Assembly (NCBI GenBank): GCA_030789695.1 | Contig: CM061142.1 | Span: forward strand, 150,061,266-150,125,265 | DNA length: 64,000 bases | Origin: Scilla litardierei | Lineage: Eukaryota; Streptophyta; Magnoliopsida; Asparagales; Asparagaceae | Direction: 5' to 3' | In this document: piece after piece, positions 10,066 to 19,724 of the stretch | Position numbering within the stretch: the stretch's first letter is position 1 | Layout of the letters: every line of letters begins with the position of its first letter | The notes under the pieces: model-generated | What the model saw: the letters and a program-made list of their open reading frames with translations, nothing else | Told to the model about the DNA's origin: nothing | The model's database searches: none | Translations under genes and position numbers: made by a program

Positions 10066-11431
10066 TGTTGGGATTTCATAATCCCATGATCTCTTTCCTA
10101 TTCTATTACATATGATTTTGATGTGACAATTATTATTATTGCTACTCACTCTATCTATGCAGATATGCAGTTTCCTAATGTATCCACGCTTGGACAATAA
10201 TCACTTGATAAGGAATCCCTGCACAAAGGCATTTCAACTACTCACATGAAGCTCAACATACATATCTACGGAAATCTACGGACTGATGTATTTTTTTATA
10301 TTTATAGATTTCAGAGCATTGAATATGAAATCCATCTAAGTCCTAGGTTCCTAATAACATATCCTAAACATCCCTTTTCAGAAAAGTCAAAATTCACGTT
10401 TTTCTGTCCTGGTCGACTAAGACATTCATTAGTCGACTAAAAACTTTTTCTTCGAATTTTGACCTGAAAATTTCTAAGTTGTCTTCAGTCAACGTCAGAA
10501 AGTTACCGTTAAAATTTCAGTCAAAAATTCCAAGTTTGACTTTTTAGTCGACTAAGACTTTCTTTAGTCGACTAATGAAATTTTGCGTCCGTTTTTTCTG
10601 AAACTTTCCAGACCGTTTGTAAACGGTAGGAAACTCCTTTTCCCCCCATTTTCCCATTTCTGAACGGTAGGAAACTGCCCACAAATCCTATAAATAGAGG
10701 GGTAGACCCTCTCTTTTCTTCACACAACTTTCTTCTCTCTTTCTTACTAGAATTGTTGATTCTAAGCAATCTTGCCTTAGTTGCTCTTTTCTTATTTGCA
10801 AGAAGAAATCCATAGATTTCTCTCTTCTTATAAGAACGGAAGAACTTCAAGATTCTTAATCATAGATCTTTTGGAAATTGAAGTTTTCTTCCTTGGAGCA
10901 ATTTTGATCTTTTTCAACATCAATTTAGAAAGTTGTTTGTGTTCATAATTGAAGAAGATATCAATTGATCTCTCTTTTTTTTATGAACCAGAGAACTTCA
11001 AGTATTGTTCTTCATAACATATCTTTTATATCTTGAAGTTCATCTTCTAACACCATCCTTGAATTTAATTCTAATTTCATAACAAGGCTATATGTGTTTT
11101 CCTATTTCTTATTTAACAGGTTTTGAATCTCTTTTGAGATTGTACAAAGTTTGGGACACGGGGAGTGTCGCCATTTTTGTAAGTTTGCGCTTGCGGGGCA
11201 AGTGGTTATAGTGGATTGAAAATCTCTACGGGGTAGAGGACTGGAGTAGGATCACAAGGATCCGAACCAGGATAAATCTCTGTGTTTGCGATTGATTTAA
11301 TTTTCCGCACTTGTCATTTTATTTTCATTGCCATCTTTGCAAATATTACTAACATCTTATTTGCAACATTTTTTAATATACACTATTCACCCCCCCTCTA
11401 GTGTATTTGATCCTTACAGGCTAGAATTTCA
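10066..11431 (+). repeat. copia-1 3' LTR
   Basis: 1366 bp, nearly identical to the 5' LTR. It carries the same two palindrome pairs (10412/10432, 10547/10567) and TATA box (10689-10697). It ends GCTAGAATTTCA at 11431, followed by the TSD CAGCA. Confidence 0.95.
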
Positions 11432-11436
11432 CAGCA

Positions 11437-11818
11437 TACAACTGAATATCTTTGAGAGAATCTAAATAATAATATAAGATCTGGAGCTATTCCAATAATA
11501 GATCTTGTAGCCTGAACTATTTCGGGTAAAAATAAACAGATTCCAGCAGATATTCAGTTATTCCGTCAATCAGTTCAGGATCCACCGAGATTCTGGGTAA
11601 CAAATCAGATCTGAAATCAGCAAACCAAATCTGCAAACCAAAACTAAATTTCTACATACGATCCAGCATCTAGTTCCCGCATGTTGTAAGTAATGTTGCA
11701 ATATGACTTACAACATGACCTCTTAACCTGATCAAACACAGTTCTGATTCCGCAACTTGAATACTCCAGATCTAGTGCCACTAATGCCAACATATAGTAG
11801 CAGAAAATAAACACAACA
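11437..11818 (-). repeat. copia-3 3' LTR, right segment
   Basis: This continues the copia-3 LTR after the copia-1 insertion and matches 44098-44479 at several percent divergence. On the minus strand it begins TGTTGTGTTTATT at 11818. It holds a perfect 12-bp inverted repeat (CATGTTGTAAGT at 11681 and its complement ending at 11718) around a TTGCAA core. Confidence 0.8.
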
Positions 11819-12137
11819 ATCTCCCCCCTTTGGCATTATGTGGCACAACTCAAGCACAGGCAAAAGCACCAACAACCGTAAAATTGCAAAAACATTCTCC
11901 CCCTTTGAGCCACAATAAGACAAAGGATACCTTAAGAAAACGAGGTTGGAGACGGAGCAGTATAAACATCAGCAATGGAGCAAGGACCATCCCCCTTACT
12001 AGTAATATCGATCACCTCAGAAGAGACATCCACTTCATTCGGTTTCTGAGACAATAGTTACTGAGAGATAAGACATGGATGAGGAGGATTGGAATGCACA
12101 CATGGATTGCAGGTCTCCAACGGATCTGGATAAATTG
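11819..12137 (-). other. copia-3 PPT and 3' untranslated region
   Basis: On the minus strand AAAGGGGGGAGAT (11831-11819) abuts the 3' LTR and is the polypurine tract; a second copy (AAAGGGGGAGAA) is near 11898-11909. The rest is short non-coding or degraded sequence up to the solo LTR. I see no intact ORF. Confidence 0.65.
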
Positions 12138-12682
12138 TGTAACGGTCACTTTCTGACCGTACGTATGTTAGTGCGTAGCTGTGTTTCGTGTGCGTTTTAT
12201 GTATTTGATTTTTATTACTATTGTCCGTAGTTCGGACACGCAACTGAACCCCGTTTTTGCAATCCTCTCGGAGGCGCGATCACCCCGGTATTCTCTTTGA
12301 AATTTTTGGACGTTAATGGACCAATCTGCTTACCTCATTACAAACTTATTAATATATATATTTTTTAATTATAAGTTTTGAATGTTAAAAACCTGTACCT
12401 TTTGTTATTTTTTAAACAAACCTTAAAAAAAATTTATTAATTTATTTTAACATTAACTAAGCTTTACCTAATTAGCTAATCCTACAGTTTGGTTATTTTA
12501 AAAGGGAGATCGAATCATATATCTTTGGCCAACATAAAAAAAGAGAATAAAAGGGAGCCTGTACGGTTTTGGTTTAAAACAAAGCGTAATATTATTAATA
12601 CCTTAATATCTAATCCTATTAAAAAAATCCTAACCGAATCCCACAATCCCAACACCCCACGTTTTCTTTCTCCTACCTAATC

Positions 12683-12689
12683 TATATAA
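12683..12689 (+). promoter_or_regulatory. TATA box of the solo LTR
   Basis: TATATAA lies ahead of AAACCTAGGGC. LARD-2 has the same arrangement on the minus strand (TATATAAAC then AGCCCTAGCC). Confidence 0.5.
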
Positions 12690-13962
12690 CTACACTATTA
12701 AAAAAACCTAGGGCTAATGAACTGACAGTCGCCCCTACCCTACACAAACCCAGGCCTCTCTTCTCTTTTTTTTCATGCACCAGTCTACAAAATTCTCTCC
12801 CCCTATTTTTTTTAACTCTAATTCTTTTACTCTTCTCCTCACCTATCCCAGGCAGCTCACCCCCAAAACTCCGGGCGCCGGCCATCTCTACACACGCACA
12901 GGCCGGCAACCTTCTTCCTCCGGCCGTTCCAACCTCCCCTCTTCCCCGTACATCAGCTGCAGGCTTACCTTTCTTCATCCGGCCATCCACAGACCCCACG
13001 GCACCACCCTCATCATCTTCCGTCGGCCGTTCTTCATTAGTTGTCCGCCACCGCATACGACCAAGCAAAGAAAGCATGACGTTCCCCTCTTCCCTCGCTG
13101 CCGCGCCGCTGTCCCACGCGTCTCCTCGCTGCCGCAGCGACTCGATGACCGTTGTCGCCGTATTCCAAATCTAAACGTCGTAGCGCCTTCCCATGCCGTG
13201 TCGTGATGCTCCCGACGTGCATCGACGAGCACATGCCGTTTCTGCTCTCCGTCTCACTATGCTACCCGTAGCCGAGATGCCACAAGAAAACGTTCCGTAG
13301 CCGTGCCGTTCAGATCGGTCGCCGTTCAGACACTACTTCTGTTCTACGTCAAACACCGGAGAGGTTGGTCCCCCTAACTCATAGCAAACCCACACCGTAG
13401 CAAAATCAAACCCTAACTAAAAATCGGACAACGATAACTAAATTTACTTTTCCGTACTAGTAAAACGATGTCACTGTAGAAATCGACCGTCGGACAACTT
13501 TTCTGTGCATATAGGATAGTGGTCGATCTAGGCTGATGAAACACCAAAACGTGACTTATGACAATTTGGATAGTCCCGATAATTTAGAAACAAACCCTAA
13601 TATGACTTGATGAAAATCGCGACCTGACACCGTTGCCGTGACACTATTTCAGACGGACTACCGCGGACGCGACGCCTGGACGAGACGCCCCGGACGGACG
13701 ACACACTCGCCACCGTAGGCAAGTGTACTCACTTGCGCTTTTGGTCGTGCCTTGGTCTTAAACTGCTAGAACTATTAGACTGTGAACAAATAGAACCGGA
13801 CGTGAAATGATAGCGTCCGGGACGCCCTGACGACTTAGACTTGATGACGAAGTCTAAGCGTAACAACAACAACTTTTGACACCGTAGGGTTATTTTGTGT
13901 GTGCGTGCGTGTGGACCCCCTAGAAGAACTATCCCTGTCATGTCACGTCGTGTCTTGTTTTG

Positions 13963-14176
13963 CACAGCCTGCGGGCAATAGGGCACTCACTAGTGAGTGG
14001 GTGATCCCTTATACGGATACACAGCCTGCGGGCAATAGGGCATTCTCTGAGTGATCCCTTGTACAGATACACAGCCTGCGGACAATAGGGCACTCACCAG
14101 TGAGTGGGTGATCCCTTGTACGGATACACAGCCTGCGGGCAATATGGCACTCTCCGAGTGATCCCTTGTACAGACT
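13963..14176 (+). repeat. higher-order tandem repeat in the solo LTR
   Basis: Four units begin CACAGCCTGCGG at 13963, 14020, 14070 and 14127. Unit lengths alternate 57, 50, 57 and about 50 bp, so the true period is a 107-bp dimer present twice. The longer units contain CACTCACTAGTGAGTG, a perfect 16-bp palindrome in the first copy. Confidence 0.85.
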
Positions 14177-15004
14177 TGACTTGTCTTGAGCACTTGGGTT
14201 GGGGTAGGGTTGAGCGTGCACACGGGAAGAGGGTCTGATCCCCCTTGAATCGTAAGGCGTGAACCCTTCGAGTCACACGTGTCTTGTCTTGTCTTGTCCC
14301 GTCCTGTCTTGCTGGTTTTGTCATGTCTTGTCACGACCCGTTTAGGTTAGTCCCGTAGTCGGTAGCACCCGCTACGACTACTGCTTGCTACGCTTTACAT
14401 TCTGCAGCGTTTACTTTGTTATAACCCCAGCATGCTAATCAACCAGTAAACTATTGTTTAATGGTTCGGTACACTTGTAGTAGAGTCTGACCTCTTTTGT
14501 AGACTTTACCTGAGGTACAGTTCCTTTCTTTTAGGTGATGTACGTCAGGTGTGGAGCCAGAGTACGTCGACGAGGCAGAGCTACCCGAGGACGTAGAGCC
14601 GGAGGACGTCGATCCTGAGTACGTGCCCGAGGAGGACCAGAGTTAGAGATTTTTGTTTTGCCGATTTAGAGGTTCCACTGTAGTTTTGTTGGGTGCGTAG
14701 CACCGTTTACTTTCTGTCTAGGTTGGGTGCTTGCACCAGTAGTTTACTTTTTCTGTCGTTGTAGCCTACTCAGGCTTTTGTTAGACTCTCAGTACTCTGG
14801 ATTGATAAATTTGGAATAAAATGAATGCTCTCTTTTTCAGTACTTTTTATTGTTCTGTACTAACATGCAGGGACCTGTTCCTTCGTCTTGGAGTACCACA
14901 CAGACGCTTATTGGGTCCGGACTTCTCAGCTCCGGCCTAAGCGGGCCTTAGTCACGCTTCGCCTCCGTCGTTTGGGAAGCGGGGAAGCGGGGCGTGACAA
15001 ATTG

Positions 15005-16151
15005 CACTAAAATTTCCTCGCTAGCAGAAACAAATGTTGTGTCTCGTGTCGAAACATATAACATGAGTAGCAGGATAATCAACTGAACTGTCTTGAGGTG
15101 TCGGCTCCAGTGTTATAACATCATCTGTCTGAATAAGTAGCCCAACGATTCTGGTAAGCCTGGTCGAATAACATCTTGTTCAAAGTATCAGAAGCAGTAA
15201 ATAGAGTCGGGGAAGGAGATGATGCTTCAGGAACGACTCTGGATTTCTTAGAAGCAGACATTGAAGATGAGGGAGTTGGAGAGCTAGACGGAGCACCATG
15301 TCGATTGGCAGAACTATGATGACAGTGACAAGAATGATGAATTTACAGATCTGGCATGATCTAATCAGGAGCAGATGAAACTGTAGAGTCACTAGGTGCG
15401 GAAGAGATGCATGTTGTGTCCTATGTCACAACATGATACATGCCATCAGGTTCAGCATGAGCCGATGTTGTAACATCGTATGCAACATCAGATTCAACAT
15501 GGGCATTTGTTGCTACTTCGGGAGCAACACCAGATGTAACATCAGATCCAACAACATATGCAACATCAGAGGCAATATTGCAGTCATCTGGGGCAGCATG
15601 GTCGTCCATGCGATAATCAGATACTATGTCCTCGGGAGCATGGTCAGTAGACATATCAGATGACATATCATCTGGACAGAATAGGGACCAGATCAGATAT
15701 AGGATGCTCAGAAGTAGAAGTAATTGTAGCATCAACTGGAGGAGTGGAAGTGCATGTTGCGTCCTGTGTCACAACATGATACAAGACATGGACTGTTGAG
15801 AAATCAACTAGATGGTCGTGAGATATTGACTCCCATGTTGTAACATCAGCAGTAACATGACAATCAGCAGGGACCATATGTAAGATAATCTAACATAATG
15901 TCATCTGAAGATCCAACCCACATACATGATCTTGGAAGTTTGAACCCAGTGGATCTGAAGAATCCATAGCAGCTGTCTGATGTACACCAACACCAGCAGA
16001 TATAGTTATTAGAGAATCAGAGTCAGTCAACACAACAAAATATGATGGGGGACCAGATTCAGTGGTCGACAATAAAAGTGTGACCTCATTATAACTTTAA
16101 TACATTTTAGTTACCCTCCAATATAATCCAAGTACACAACTCCAATAATCA
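15005..16151 (-). pseudogene. copia-3 extra-ORF remnant, 3' part
   Basis: Minus-strand coding remnants at about 16072-15890, 15877-15668 and 15735-15421 in broken frames. The protein is low in complexity, with repeated SDVA/DVTT-type units rich in Asp, Val, Ala, Thr and Ser. I recognise no domain. The repeats follow a DNA motif, GATGTTGYAACATC with a half-site 12 bp on (15464, 15834). The same motif occurs in the copia-3 LTRs and gag, so the protein repeats may be a by-product of a repeated DNA site. It continues across the hAT at 40948. Confidence 0.5.
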
Positions 16152-16159
16152 ATTCAGAA

Positions 16160-16340
16160 TAGGGATGAGAATGGGCGCGGGCCAGCCCGCTACCCAATCG
16201 GGCTGGCCCGAAAAGCCCGCTACATACTTATACCCAAATGGGTATCGGGCTGCCCAAAGCCCGAAATTAAATTTGAAAACACATTCGCTGCTCGCCCAAA
16301 GCCCGAACTGACCGCCCAAAAGCCCGATCGGGCCTAATCG
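16160..16340 (+). repeat. hAT left terminal inverted repeat and subterminal repeats
   Basis: TAGGGATGAGAATGGGC is the terminal repeat. It is followed by several inverted GGGCY/GCCC copies ('atcgggc', 'gcccgaaa', 'gcccaaagcccg'), likely transposase-binding sites. The right end at 40760-40939 has the matching pattern. Confidence 0.8.
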
Positions 16341-16706
16341 AGCCGCCCAAATGAAGGATCGGGCTTCCGCCAGAAATGAAAAATTTGGTGACTGAAAAAA
16401 CTTTAGCCCAAAGGCCAAAGCCCGTTTGAACGAAGCTGGAGCTGGCATCGACGAAAACCTAGCTGCTGTTCTAAGCGCGCTGCTCTCAGAAAACCCTAGC
16501 TCGCTGCTCTCGTGACCTCGTCCAGCGAAATTAATACCAACTACCAAGCTCGCTGCTCGACTTCTCTTTGGCTGCTCGAAGAAAACCCTAGCTCGAAGAA
16601 ATCTTTCGCTCCGTCGCAGTTTCCCTAGCTGATCGCAGTCTCGCCCAACAAAGGTAAAAAGTTATTAGTCTCTCGCCGATCTAGTGAGTGGGGTTTTGAC
16701 AAATTT

Positions 16707-16850
16707 TTGATTTTTTCTTCTCTACAGGCTTCGATCTCTTTCTCTTCTTCTTCTTCAGCGTCGTCGTCTTACTCGCCACCGTATCCGAGCGCTGCGAGGA
16801 TCTCGGACCCCCCTTGCTTCCCTCCGTACACTGCATCCCTCAAATGTAAG
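16707..16850 (+). pseudogene. captured exon resembling the N terminus of plant COX23 (CHCH protein)
   Basis: The translation holds PYPSAARISD and CFPPYTASLK, which from memory match the conserved start of plant COX23-type CHCH proteins, copper-related cytochrome oxidase assembly factors of the mitochondrial intermembrane space. Splice signals fit an exon: TTCTTCTCTACAG before 16729 and CAAAT|GTAAGA at about 16845. Only this first piece is present; the CX9C region of the helical core is missing. The upstream leader (about 16440-16650) looks like a 5' UTR with 'aaaccctagc' and a possible intron donor at 16652. It is probably a host fragment carried by the hAT and not a working gene. Confidence 0.5.
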
Positions 16851-16859
16851 ACGACCCAA

Positions 16860-17373
16860 TTTCTTTTTAAGCTCGATTTCTTACTTATTTAACTTTAATC
16901 TGCATCCGGGCCTCAAGGGTTACTGGAAAATACTTCGTTGATTGCAATGAGTTTAGGCCGATTCTTTCAAGTTGAAGAAATTGTACTCATCATTGATTGC
17001 CTGGGCTAGCATAATGTTAAATTTTACTCATCAAGTTGAAGAAATTTAATGGCAACTTTACTAATTTGTGCATTTAATTGAAGCTGGACAGTGGGAAAGC
17101 TTGTTAAAATGATCCATGGATAACACACAATAGCTTTAGGTATAGAGTTATTGCTCAGAGTTATTTGTTATCTCATGTGTTGTTAACTAAAGGGAATCAT
17201 ATATTTTATTTTGTCCTGTTATTTTGTTCACTTCAAGCAAGCAAACATTTGATGTACTTACATTGCATTACACATCTCCATCTTATGTATGTTATCAATT
17301 TTCTTATATTTACTTCTATGCTGTTGTGTCATGTTCTTATTAGCTATTAATATAGTTCTTGTGTAGCTGTTAC
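16860..17373. other. hAT interior, intron-like DNA
   Basis: AT-rich sequence after the COX23-like exon with no frame I can assign. It probably includes captured intron sequence. It ends at the copia-2 TSD GTTAC (17369-17373). Confidence 0.4.
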
Positions 17374-17979
17374 TGTTGGATATGGATGACGTTTGTATAC
17401 CCTTGTAGGCGATGTACGAGGGAATACGGACCTCGAACGTCGCGTACACAAAGTCGTGTGCAAAGGGAATCTGTTCCCTTGCGGAGAGGATCTCTAGATT
17501 AGTGGGAAAGTCGCATTATATATGCATAAGTGCATGCGACATATGGCTAATAAAGGGGGAATATCTTAAGCTTATGTTGTACCATGCATATGGTACAACT
17601 TAAGCTTATAATGTGCCATGTATGATGGTACACTTTAGTTAAATTGTTCCAAAGGAACAATTACTCCTAAAATAACTACCTTGGGGGCTATAAATAAGAC
17701 CCAAGGCTTAGCCATTTCCTTACACTTTTGCATGGTATTCTTGCCTTGCATTTCATTCTAGCGGAGCTCTGCCGAGATCCTTCCTCTCTCTTTATCCAAG
17801 TTCTTAATCTAAAAGTAGAGATTTAGATTGTGGATTTAGTAGCCTTACTCCGTTCGTGAGAAGACTCGATCCGTCGTGGCGAATCCGAAGGCGAAGTTCC
17901 GAGACTACCGTGCCGCATACGCAAGCGTAAGTCTCAACTTCATTTATCGAACCTAACGCTGTTTTGACAGGATCCAACA
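17374..17979 (+). repeat. copia-2 5' LTR
   Basis: It begins TGTTGGATATGG and ends GACAGGATCCAACA. TATAAATAAG is at 17689-17698. It contains the inverted pair 'ttaagcttatgttgtacc' / 'ggtacaacttaagctta' (about 17566-17609), which could form a hairpin around CATGCATATG. Confidence 0.93.
17689..17698 (+). promoter_or_regulatory. copia-2 5' LTR TATA box
   Basis: CTATAAATAAG in the 5' LTR; the 3' LTR has CTCTAAGTAAG at the same place (24609-24619). The promoter is therefore kept in the copy that would drive the element and lost in the other. Confidence 0.7.
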
Positions 17980-17980
17980 T

Positions 17981-17993
17981 TGGTATCAGAGCC
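17981..17993 (+). other. copia-2 primer-binding site (tRNA-iMet)
   Basis: TGGTATCAGAGCC starts one base after the LTR and matches the initiator tRNA-Met 3' end. Confidence 0.9.
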
Positions 17994-19703
17994 ATACGGG
18001 TTCGCCCCGGTCAAACCGCCGCCCCGTCGAACCGATGAACGAGGCGTTGTCTTTTTCACGAATGGGTATCCTACCATTACGGATATGGTAGGAACGCTTC
18101 GTGACGGAGAGAACGCAGCGGTTGTTCTTTTCACGTTAGGATCTCCTATCATTACAGATATGGTAGGAACTCTCCGTGACGGGAAGAACCGACCGTTCAC
18201 GTCGTCAAGCTCGCACTCTTCATGGATGCCAAGTCTCCATTCATAGGGAATGTGAACTCTCTTCATGTGGAGAGCGTAGTTTACAAATTTTAAAGTGTGT
18301 TATTTTTCATTTTTGGCACACGGCCATTAGAGAATAACTACTTTCTCGACGAACGGGTGCTTCATCGACGAACGGGTGCTTCATCGAGGAAGATGATGGT
18401 AGTTATCTACATCGGAGAAGATGACTTTTGGTGCATGATCACCATGGCCAAATGGACTATGAAGGCAACGCACCACCCTTCCCATGCGGAGGGGCTTGGC
18501 TACGGCCAATAACCACCACGGCCACCGCTCCGGCGTGGATGTGCGGCAACCCCATATAAGGGGGTGGCCGGCCATGGCCATATGTGCCATGGCCAGCCAT
18601 GGCCAAATGGCCATGGCCCGGCGATGGCCGGCCATGGCCATGGCCAGGGGGCCCTGGCCGTGGCCAAGGCCAGGCCTGGCCGAGGCCATGCCAGGGCCAA
18701 AGGGCCCTGGCAGGCCTCGACCAAGGCCAGGGGCAGGCCTGGCCGGCCCTGGCAGAGGCCAGGGCCGGCGCCCTGGCCACTGCCGGGGCCTGGCCGGCCC
18801 TGGCAGAGGCCAGGGCCAATGCCCTGGCCTCGGCCAGGGCAGAGGCCCTGGCCGAGGGGCCAGGGCCCCTGGCCGGCCAGGGCAGAGGCTCTGGCCGGCC
18901 CTTGGCCGGCCTCGGCCAGGGCAGAGGCCCTGGCCGGGAGAAGTTTCAGACCAATTTTTGGTCGACCAATTTGGGTGTTTTGGTCGACCAATCCGGCAAA
19001 AGGTCTTGGTCGATCACGAACTTGCTGACTAGCCCATACGGGGTGTCAAAAGGCCTTGGTCAAACACGAATGTGCCGACTAGCCCATACGGGGCTAACGA
19101 CAGTCGTCTGCTCTTATTTTATAAAGTTTTTTTTCTTGGGCTCTACTCCTTGAAGATTAGCTGTAGTGCTCTACTTCATGCGAGATTAGCCATGTCATTG
19201 TGCTCTACTCTACGGAGATTAGCCAATGTACTTATGACATTGTGCTCTATTCTACGGAGATTAGCCAATGTATTTCAAATTTTTGAAAAAGATGTTTTCA
19301 AAAAGGTTATGTCCCGTCATTAATCGGGATAGCGCAATTTAGAATTCCACGTCCTACCACGATCCGGCCATGGTTATCTAACCCATGGGTGTGTAGAACA
19401 GGTCTCGTGGCTTGGCAATTGTTGCGCTAAAATTCTTTGCTCAAACTCTCACCTATTCCATTTTGAAAGATATGTTTTTCAAAAGTATTTTTCCGCTGCT
19501 GGTACCATACGGGTAGCATTTCTGATTTCTTTTTACATGAGATAAGTAAGAGGGATACTTTGAAAGTTACTTCTAGATGGTAGTTGGGAACGTAGTGAAC
19601 TTCTCGATTCTAGAGTAACATTTCAGCGCATCCAAGGAACTTATCAAGTGTTTAAAGAATCGAAACTTTATGCATAGAATTTTGATCGTGTTTTTCATTT
19701 TCT
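17994..19703 (+). repeat. copia-2 leader packed with tandem repeats
   Basis: This 1.7-kb non-coding leader contains, in order: a 75-bp unit twice (about 18048-18190); a 19-bp unit twice (about 18346-18389); a 390-bp GGCC-rich block (about 18560-18945); a TTGGTCGACCAA pair (GTCGAC at 18961 and 18983); a 50-bp unit twice (18997-19096); and about four degenerate 'ctctactctacggagattagcc' units (19141-19270). It ends with TTTTCTTTGCAG (about 19698-19709), a splice-acceptor-like site just ahead of the gag ATG. Long frames on both strands here are artefacts of the GGCC block. Confidence 0.75.
18560..18945. repeat. GGCC-rich palindromic low-complexity block
   Basis: Nearly pure mixtures of GGCCATGGCC, CCAGGGCC and CAAGGCC words, so both strands are open in all frames. 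Extremely GC-rich against its surroundings. It could fold strongly in RNA or single-stranded DNA. Confidence 0.85.
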
Positions 19704-19724
19704 TTGCAGTTTTTTGATTCGAAT

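Larger units (their letters stand above)
1098..11431 (+). mobile_element. copia-1: full-length young SIRE/Maximus-type Ty1/copia retrotransposon
   Basis: A complete element of 10,334 bp. LTRs of 1368 and 1366 bp differ at roughly a dozen positions by eye (about 1%). TG...CA ends are flanked by the TSD CAGCA (1093-1097 and 11432-11436). It has a tRNA-iMet primer-binding site, gag, pol and an extra ORF after pol, and a polypurine tract. It sits in the 3' LTR of copia-3, whose other LTR (44090-44100) shows the empty site. The gag style and the third ORF after pol fit the SIRE/Maximus (Opie-like) lineage. It also carries five sets of paired GTCGAC palindromes (see findings). Confidence 0.95.
12138..14999 (+). 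mobile_element. solo LTR of a long-LTR gypsy-type element
   Basis: 2862 bp beginning TGTAACGG and ending GGGGCGTGACA, flanked by perfect TSDs AATTG (12133-12137 and 15000-15004). The ends match those of LARD-1 and LARD-2 in reverse complement, so it belongs to the same broad LTR type. TATATAA at 12683-12689 is followed by a 'cctagggcta' start-like stretch and a C/T-rich leader (about 12730-13300). Only one LTR remains, as expected after unequal recombination. Open frames within (for example 12775-13206) are shadows of C/T-rich sequence. Confidence 0.85.

Noticed and set aside
18484..19153. Several long overlapping frames (up to 189 residues) on both strands.
   Set aside because: They are created by GGCC-word low-complexity DNA without stops; no domain and no preferred frame.
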